NCBI GenBank assembly: GCA_947624355.1
Contig: CANQKI010000018.1
Location: 1 to 32,767, forward strand
From: an uncultured Clostridia bacterium
GTDB lineage: Bacteria; Bacillota; Clostridia; Christensenellales; Aristaeellaceae
Direction: 5' to 3'
Length of the DNA: 32,767 nt
Positions within the stretch are counted from its first letter, which is position 1; the number at the start of each line of letters is the position of its first letter. The notes under the pieces were generated by a model. It was not told the origin of the DNA and made no database searches. It was given only the letters and a program-made list of their open reading frames with translations. Position numbers and translations under genes: made by a program. Shown in pieces: positions 27,620 through 32,767 of the stretch.

Positions 27620-29118
27620 ACCGCATACTCGATTTCAATCTGACGGTCGTGATAGACCGTCACTTTTTTTATGAGCTTTTCGGCAATCGCCTGGGTCAGG
27701 GAACCGGACGAGAGGACTTCTTCCCGCAGGGCGTTGAATCGGGCGCTTGCTTCCCGGTTTTCCTGTATTTCCTGCTGCCTGGCGGTAAGCATTTGCAGGG
27801 TGTTCCGGAGCGCCTGCGCGTCACGGTCGCAGCGCTGCTTTTCAGCCTGAAAACCATCCAGCGGAATTTTTTCCGTTACGAATTGCTCATACAGTTCCCG
27901 CTTTCGCTGCCGGATGGATTGCAGCTGCTTTTCCAGTTCTGCCTGTTTGCAAGATTGTACTTCAAAGTCGCTTGTTTCGGTGTCCATACCCAGCGACGCC
28001 GCCATCTGCTGCCGGAGGGAATCAAACACAATCTGTTCCAGTTCCTCTGCACGGACGGACAGCCCGGTGCAGCCAGGACGGCCATAGCCTTTCCGGTACG
28101 GACAGACAAACCAGCGGCCATTGACCCTGCTCATTGCGTGTGCGCAGTAGCCGCAGTAGACCTTGCCGCGCAGCGGATACTCCCTTGGGGTTTTGCCCGG
28201 TGCGGGAGACCGCCTGATCTTTGCGTTGGCCGACTCGAACAGTTCCCTGCTCACAATCGGCTCATGGTGATCGGGAAGGATAAACCATTCGCTCCGGTCT
28301 TTCCTTCGCACGGAACCGCTGCCGATTTCCCGGACGGCGGCCCTGCCCTGAATGTACGTGCCCATGTACTGCTCATCGGCAAGCATCCGAAGCACGGTCG
28401 TATTCGGCCAGACGTCCACGGAGCGGGAAACATCCTGATGGGGTTTTCCCCGAATGGCGCGAAGCTGGGCAGGGGTCGGAACGTTTTGCGCAAACAGCCT
28501 GCGGGAGATTTCGGCTGCGCTGCAGCCCCCAGCCGCCCAGGAGAAAATCTGCCGGACAACCGGCGCGGTTTCCGGATCGGGAACCAACCTTCCGTTCTTT
28601 CCCTTTTGATACCCGTAACAGCAGACCGTGCTCTGGTATTCGCCGCGTTTCATTTTGGCATACTTGGCGCTTTTGGTTTTCATGGACATATCCCTGCTGT
28701 AGGCTTCATTGATCAGATACCGGAAAGCGACGTCCATGCCGCCCGTGTCGCCTTTGTATTCCGCCGAATCAAAATCGTCGCTGACAGAGATAAAGCGGAC
28801 ATGATACAAAGGAAACACCTTTTCAATGAAATATCCCGTTTCAATGCTGTTGCGCCCGAACCGGGAAAAGTCCTTGACCAGGATGCAGGCCACCTTACCG
28901 TCCTGCACCAGGCCCAGCAGCTTCTGCATCGCGGGCCGCTCGAAGTTGGTACCCGTGTGGCCGTTGTCGATGAATTCCCGAATCTCCGCCTGGCCGTCAT
29001 CCCAAAGCGACAGTGCCTTTTCCCGCAGGATCATCCGCTGGTTCTCGATGCTCATGCTGTCATACTTGCTGTCCTCCAGGGAAAGCCGGATGTACAGGGC
29101 AATGAAACCGTCTTTCAC
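27568..29118 (-). CDS. Large serine recombinase 1
   Basis: A 516-residue recombinase. The catalytic domain has Ser in FIALYIRLSLEDSKYD (near residue 12), CILVKDFSRFGRNSIETGYFIEKVF and the helix preceding the recombinase domain (SMKTKSAKYAKMKRGEYQSTVCCYGYQKG). A zinc ribbon follows (CGYCAHAMSRVNGRWFVCPYRKGYGRPGC), then a coiled coil (QAELEKQLQSIRQRKRELYEQF). GTG 29118 overlaps the upstream stop (GTGA) and follows GGAGGG. It is the last gene of the operon and ends ~30 bp inside the left end of the element. Confidence 0.93.
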   Translation of the reverse strand: MKDGFIALYIRLSLEDSKYDSMSIENQRMILREKALSLWDDGQAEIREFIDNGHTGTNFERPAMQKLLGLVQDGKVACILVKDFSRFGRNSIETGYFIEKVFPLYHVRFISVSDDFDSAEYKGDTGGMDVAFRYLINEAYSRDMSMKTKSAKYAKMKRGEYQSTVCCYGYQKGKNGRLVPDPETAPVVRQIFSWAAGGCSAAEISRRLFAQNVPTPAQLRAIRGKPHQDVSRSVDVWPNTTVLRMLADEQYMGTYIQGRAAVREIGSGSVRRKDRSEWFILPDHHEPIVSRELFESANAKIRRSPAPGKTPREYPLRGKVYCGYCAHAMSRVNGRWFVCPYRKGYGRPGCTGLSVRAEELEQIVFDSLRQQMAASLGMDTETSDFEVQSCKQAELEKQLQSIRQRKRELYEQFVTEKIPLDGFQAEKQRCDRDAQALRNTLQMLTARQQEIQENREASARFNALREEVLSSGSLTQAIAEKLIKKVTVYHDRQIEIEYAVQDFLKADGSAPAGFAG

Positions 29119-30755
29119 CTTTTTCCCTCCTTTGAAAACGTGTCCGCGAAGGAACAAACGATGCTTACCTCGTGCTCATGCGTAATCTCGATCCGCTCAA
29201 TCAGCCGTTCAATCAGATCGCGGGTCAGTTCGTGATGCGCCGCCAGGTACGCCGCGTCGGACGTCAGTTCCGCTTTCCTTGTTTCCTGCTCCCGGAAACG
29301 CTTCTGACGATTCGTTAATCCGTCAAGGGCATCGGTGAGCAAGGCCGCCCTAGCATCGTAATCCTCCTTCATGGTCTGATATTCCTCCTGGGTGATCATG
29401 TGCTGCACGAGGTGCTCAAACAGGCCCCGCAGGAATTTCCGGTTCTGCTCCAGTTCCCGGCGTTTGGCAGCGATTTCCTTCCGGATCGTTTCTTCTTCCG
29501 TTTCCTGGGCGGATGCTTCCTGCAATGCCGCAACGGATTTCCCAAGCTCCAGATTGACCGCCCGGATCAGAAAATCCGTGACGACGCCCATCAGCTTCCG
29601 TTCCTCCATGCAGACGCCGGGACAGGTTCCCCGCCTGTACCGGTTGTTGGTCAGGCAATGGAAGGTGTACCGGTCCGGCATAGTCTTCCTTTCCGACCAT
29701 TGCCTGTGCAGGGCCCTGCCGCAGTGTGCGCAGAACACCTTCCCCACGAAAAGGTTCGGTGTAAAGTGCCCGCTGCGGCCCGCCTTGGTTTCCTCGGCGA
29801 TTTCAGCGCGGATTTGCCGCACCCTGGCGAACGTTTCCCTGTCAATCAGCGCCTCATGGGTATTTTGTACCGTGATCCGGTGTTCTTCTGCCGCCCGCCG
29901 CTGCCGGTGATCGACGGTCTGGCTTTTTCCCTGCACCAGGTCGCCCATGTATACTTCGGAACCCAGGATTTTCAGCACCGTGCGGCTCTGCCAGTAGGGC
30001 CCGCCCACCAGGGCGTCGGTCAGGATTCCCTTTTCCTTCTGCGCATGGCTTGGCGTCGGAATTCCCTGCGCGTTCAAACGGCGGACAATTTCATTGACGG
30101 CCACCCTTTCCTCCGCCCAGGCAAAGATTTGCCTCACCACCGGCGCGGTTTCCGGATCGGGAACCAGATGATGACAGTCCTGCGGATCTTTCAGATACCC
30201 ATACGGCGGACGTGCGCCGACGAACTTTCCGTCCAGCATCGCCTGATGCTGCTGCGCCCTGATTTTCCTTCCGATGTCCAGGGCGTAAGCCTCATTGATC
30301 ATATTTTTCAGGGGGAGCATGATTCCGCCGTGGCGCTGGTCTGCATCGGCCGTATCGAACTGATCGGTGACGGCAATGAAGCGGATATGATGGGCGAAGA
30401 AATACTGCTCGATGTAATAGCCGGTGTCGATGAAGTTCCGCCCCAGGCGGGACAAATCCTTCACCATGACGCACTCGATTGCGCCCGCCTCGATATCCGC
30501 CAGCATCCGCTGAAACGCCGGCCTGTTGTAATTCGTTCCGGTCAGGCCGTTGTCGATGTACGTCTGCGTCAGCAGGAATTCCGGCCGGTCTGCAATATAG
30601 TCCCGGAGGACAAGCTGCTGATTGTCAATGGAATTGCCCCGCCCCTGATTGTCTTCCACGGACAGGCGGATGTAAAAGGCCGTTCGCAGCGGGTTTGACG
30701 TCCTGCCTGCCGCAGGACTGGGGGAAAGGGGATTCTTCCTGCTTTTTCTTGCCAT
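29115..30755 (-). CDS. Large serine recombinase 2
   Basis: A 546-residue recombinase. The nucleophile Ser is in RTAFYIRLSVEDNQG (near residue 33), with CVMVKDLSRLGRNFIDTGYYIEQYF, then a recombinase domain (YGYLKDPQDCHHLVPDPETAPVVRQIF), a zinc ribbon (CAHCGRALHRQW ... FHCLTNNRYRRGTCPG) and a coiled coil. It lies one base after recombinase 3 and overlaps recombinase 1, so all three are translated together. The N-terminal extension (ARKSRKNPLSPSPAAGRTSNP) is basic and probably disordered. Confidence 0.93.
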   Translation of the reverse strand: MARKSRKNPLSPSPAAGRTSNPLRTAFYIRLSVEDNQGRGNSIDNQQLVLRDYIADRPEFLLTQTYIDNGLTGTNYNRPAFQRMLADIEAGAIECVMVKDLSRLGRNFIDTGYYIEQYFFAHHIRFIAVTDQFDTADADQRHGGIMLPLKNMINEAYALDIGRKIRAQQHQAMLDGKFVGARPPYGYLKDPQDCHHLVPDPETAPVVRQIFAWAEERVAVNEIVRRLNAQGIPTPSHAQKEKGILTDALVGGPYWQSRTVLKILGSEVYMGDLVQGKSQTVDHRQRRAAEEHRITVQNTHEALIDRETFARVRQIRAEIAEETKAGRSGHFTPNLFVGKVFCAHCGRALHRQWSERKTMPDRYTFHCLTNNRYRRGTCPGVCMEERKLMGVVTDFLIRAVNLELGKSVAALQEASAQETEEETIRKEIAAKRRELEQNRKFLRGLFEHLVQHMITQEEYQTMKEDYDARAALLTDALDGLTNRQKRFREQETRKAELTSDAAYLAAHHELTRDLIERLIERIEITHEHEVSIVCSFADTFSKEGKR

Positions 30756-30756
30756 C

Positions 30757-32394
30757 TCAGCCTGCCCTCCTTTTCATCATCTGTTCCGAGATTGCCAGGG
30801 CTTTTTGATATTCATCTGCATAGTTGAACGTGATTTCAATCTCATGCTTGCCCAGAATCCGGATGCTCCGGATCAGCTGAACGACCGCCCGGCGGTCAAG
30901 CTTTTCCATTCCGGCGAACTGACGGAACTGATCGATCCAGCGGCTGCGTTCGCTGCGGTTCTCGAGTACGGCGGTGATCTTTTCCTGCCAGCCTGTGACG
31001 GCCGCCTGCAGCGCGTCATATTCATCCGAATACTGCCGCTTCAATCCCAGGTATTCCTCTTTGGTCAGGCAGCCGTTGACCAGGTTTTCATACAGCCTGG
31101 CTTTATATGCCGCGATTTCTGTCAATTGGGCTTCGCAGTTGGCAATTTGCCCGTTGTATTCCTGTACCAGTTCCCGATTGATCCGTTCTTGACTGACGGT
31201 GGACAGCAGGCCGTCCAGCGAAACCACATTTTGAATATGCGCTTTCAGACTTTCCGTGACGCACCCTGTCAGGTCACTTTCCTTCACCATCGCAGGGGAC
31301 GTACAGCCATGCTTCTTTCCCGTGGGGCAGAAGTAATACACATACTCCCTGTCCTTGTACTTTCTGACTTTTCTCGTCATGCGTCCGCCGCAGCTGCCGC
31401 AGATCAGAACGCCGGAAAAGATGAAGACGGAATCCCGGCCGGGCGGCGTGCGGGTGTCGATTTCCCGGATGCGCTGCACCAGTTCAAAGTCCTGCGTACT
31501 GACGATGGCTTCATGGGCGTTTTCCACCCGCGTCCATTCGGACGGCGGCTTCTTCTCCGGATGCTTCAGCTTGAAGTGCGGCGTGGACTGTCTTCCCTGC
31601 GCCAGCGTTCCCGTATAGGTTTCATCCTGCAAAATGCGGATAACGGTGGTTGCCGACCATTTGCAGTCCGCACGGTCGCAGTATCCGCCGGCCGCATAGG
31701 GAATCCCCTGATTCCGCCTGTAGGCCAGCGGAGACAGCACCCCTTCCCGGTTCAGTTCTTCCGCGATGTTCTGTGCGCTGAAGCCGTCAAGCCGTCTGCG
31801 GAAGATTTCACGCACGACGCCCGCCGCATAGGGATCGACCGTCAGCTTTTTATGCTGTTCGCCAGTTTTGACGTACCCATACACGCTGAATGCCCCGACA
31901 AAATCCCCGTTCCGCCGTTTGGCTTCCAGGGCGCTCCGGGTCTTGACGGAAATATCGCGGGCATATGCCTCGTTCATGATGTTCTTGACCGAGACCGCCA
32001 GATCGTCCGCTTCTTCATGGGCGGTGTCCACGTGGTCGTTGATGGCGATGAACCGAACCCCATACGCCGGGAAAACCCGCCGCATATACCGGCCGGTTTC
32101 GATATATTCCCGGCCCAGCCGGGACAAATCCTTGACGATGATGCAGTTCACTTCTCCCCGCCGGATCATTTCCATCATTTCCTGAAATGCGGGCCGGTCA
32201 AACAGCACGCCGCTGTAACCGTCGTCCACCTTTTCGGCGACGGCCTCGATTTCCGGGTGCTTTGCGATAAAATCGTCGATCATCCGGCGCTGGTTGCCCA
32301 CGCTGTCGCTCTCTACCGTCCGGTCATCCGTATAGGACAGCCGGATATACTTGACCGCTCTGTACAGTTCTATCCCTGTTCCTCCTTTCGCCAT
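30757..32394 (-). CDS. Large serine recombinase 3
   Basis: A 545-residue recombinase. Ser is in VKYIRLSYTDDRTVESDSVGNQRRMIDDF, with CIIVKDLSRLGREYIETGRYMRRVFPAYGVRFIAINDHVDT, a recombinase domain, a zinc ribbon (CGSCGGRMTRKVRKYKDREYVYYFCPTGKKHGC) and C-terminal helices. The start is placed at ATG 32394, which is within an ATGGGA/TCCCAT palindrome and has only a weak ribosome site. A much better AAAGGAGG lies just inside the frame before an ATA codon, so initiation may really be there at a rare start. A promoter lies upstream at 32451-32478. Confidence 0.92.
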   Translation of the reverse strand: MAKGGTGIELYRAVKYIRLSYTDDRTVESDSVGNQRRMIDDFIAKHPEIEAVAEKVDDGYSGVLFDRPAFQEMMEMIRRGEVNCIIVKDLSRLGREYIETGRYMRRVFPAYGVRFIAINDHVDTAHEEADDLAVSVKNIMNEAYARDISVKTRSALEAKRRNGDFVGAFSVYGYVKTGEQHKKLTVDPYAAGVVREIFRRRLDGFSAQNIAEELNREGVLSPLAYRRNQGIPYAAGGYCDRADCKWSATTVIRILQDETYTGTLAQGRQSTPHFKLKHPEKKPPSEWTRVENAHEAIVSTQDFELVQRIREIDTRTPPGRDSVFIFSGVLICGSCGGRMTRKVRKYKDREYVYYFCPTGKKHGCTSPAMVKESDLTGCVTESLKAHIQNVVSLDGLLSTVSQERINRELVQEYNGQIANCEAQLTEIAAYKARLYENLVNGCLTKEEYLGLKRQYSDEYDALQAAVTGWQEKITAVLENRSERSRWIDQFRQFAGMEKLDRRAVVQLIRSIRILGKHEIEITFNYADEYQKALAISEQMMKRRAG

Positions 32395-32450
32395 GGGAGA
32401 TTTCCCATTGTTCGGGTGAACAGGCTGCGTCAGTTCCTTTTCCGGTTTTT

Positions 32451-32478
32451 ATTATAAGAAACTGACAAAGGACTGCAA
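32451..32478 (-). promoter_or_regulatory. Promoter of the recombinase operon
   Basis: Minus strand TTGCAG (32478-32473), 16 bp, TATAAT (32456-32451), about 57 bp before the first recombinase. Confidence 0.65.
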
Positions 32479-32494
32479 GGCTGTCGCCGGCAGC

Positions 32495-32719
32495 CTACCG
32501 GATCAAACCGGACAGGCGTTCTTCCAGCGTAACGCCCGTAGGCGCAAACCCGACCTTTACAACGAAATCTCCGCATTTGAATTTGTATGGGTTCCCGATC
32601 TGCCGGACAAATTCCGCAACGCGTTCCTCCCTGGGCAATTCCTTGCGCACGGAAACGGTGCGGATATCCACCAGGGCATTGTCCGGCGGTTTTTTCTCCG
32701 AAAGAGGATCGTTCTTCAT
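32495..32719 (-). CDS. DUF6870-like small protein of the mobile element
   Basis: A 74-residue protein: MKNDPLSEKKPPDNALVDIRTVSVRKELPREERVAEFVRQIGNPYKFKCGDFVVKVGFAPTGVTLEERLSGLIR. The stretch LVDI-xV-xxxLPREERxxxFxRQIxNPYxFxCGDxxVxxxFxxTGxTLEERL is one I associate with a small domain (DUF6870) frequent on clostridial mobile elements, of unknown function. ATG 32719 is preceded by AAGGAG at good spacing. It is upstream of the recombinase promoter in the same direction. Confidence 0.72.
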   Translation of the reverse strand: MKNDPLSEKKPPDNALVDIRTVSVRKELPREERVAEFVRQIGNPYKFKCGDFVVKVGFAPTGVTLEERLSGLIR

Positions 32720-32767
32720 GATATTTCTCCTTGTTCTGCGTACTGCGCCAGGCATCGCCCGGCGCAG

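Larger units (their letters stand above)
27539..32767. mobile_element. Triple serine-recombinase mobile element (left end; right end outside window)
   Basis: The left boundary is placed near 27539, where the integrase reading departs from its family just after HDLRH. Inside are three large serine recombinases in one leftward operon and a DUF6870-like gene. Serine recombinases insert at short specific cores with only a few bp duplicated, so the exact joint cannot be set from one end. No cargo genes are visible yet; they may lie to the right. Confidence 0.8.

Overview
This window is a temperate siphovirus prophage interrupted at its right end by a serine-recombinase mobile element. The host is most likely a GC-rich, low-GC-relative Bacillota such as a gut or rumen clostridium. 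The reasons are the HK97-type head genes, a phi13-type major tail protein, YopX, DUF3102 and ORF6C accessory genes, strong GGAGG ribosome sites, and a triple serine-recombinase operon of the kind common in Clostridia. I cannot name the species. Nearly all phage genes read leftward (minus strand); the repressor, a secreted protein and the integrase read rightward.

Layout from right to left. 27.54-32.77 kb: a mobile element with three serine recombinases and a small DUF6870-like gene, inserted in the tyrosine integrase gene (26.47-27.54 kb) at the codons for its HxxRH motif. 25.1-26.3 kb: the lysogeny switch (repressor and a secreted DUF5067-like protein rightward, early promoter leftward). 17.8-25.05 kb: a tightly packed early operon (two HTH regulators, primase-helicase, DUF3102, ORF6C, sigma-like regulator, YopX, small zinc proteins) closed by a terminator at 17.69 kb. 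15.2-17.6 kb: HNH nuclease and both terminase subunits. 0-14.5 kb: portal, ClpP-like protease, capsid, connector, neck and tail genes, Dit, tail-tip protein and an alanine-rich baseplate protein running off the left edge. A RelE-type toxin-antitoxin pair and an orphan DNA methyltransferase sit inside the tail region.

The most unusual feature is the non-coding DNA. About 3.8 kb of the left 15.2 kb is intergenic and packed with modular hairpins, while the early genes overlap and have none. One family is a Shine-Dalgarno sequence, then a 29-34 nt hairpin with a conserved purine-purine mismatch, then the start codon. Folding the hairpin brings the ribosome site to about 8-11 nt from the start of several genes. 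There are roughly two dozen copies, some orphan, in both orientations. A second family lies 3' of terminase, connector and tail-terminator genes. It has long hairpins with different but complementary arms around the same GGCC/A internal loop, which is evidence for selection on structure. Two copies of these families carry structured insertions (94 and about 215 nt).

The structural operon also looks rearranged. No tape-measure gene lies between the tail chaperones and Dit, and the head-tail joining gene is out of place beside the methyltransferase. Two 217-bp direct repeats differing at three positions lie at 3.66-3.88 and 6.82-7.03 kb, so they bracket the segment from Dit through the toxin-antitoxin pair and methyltransferase to the head-tail joining gene. 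With the integrase broken as well, the prophage is probably defective or relies on the new recombinases or helpers.
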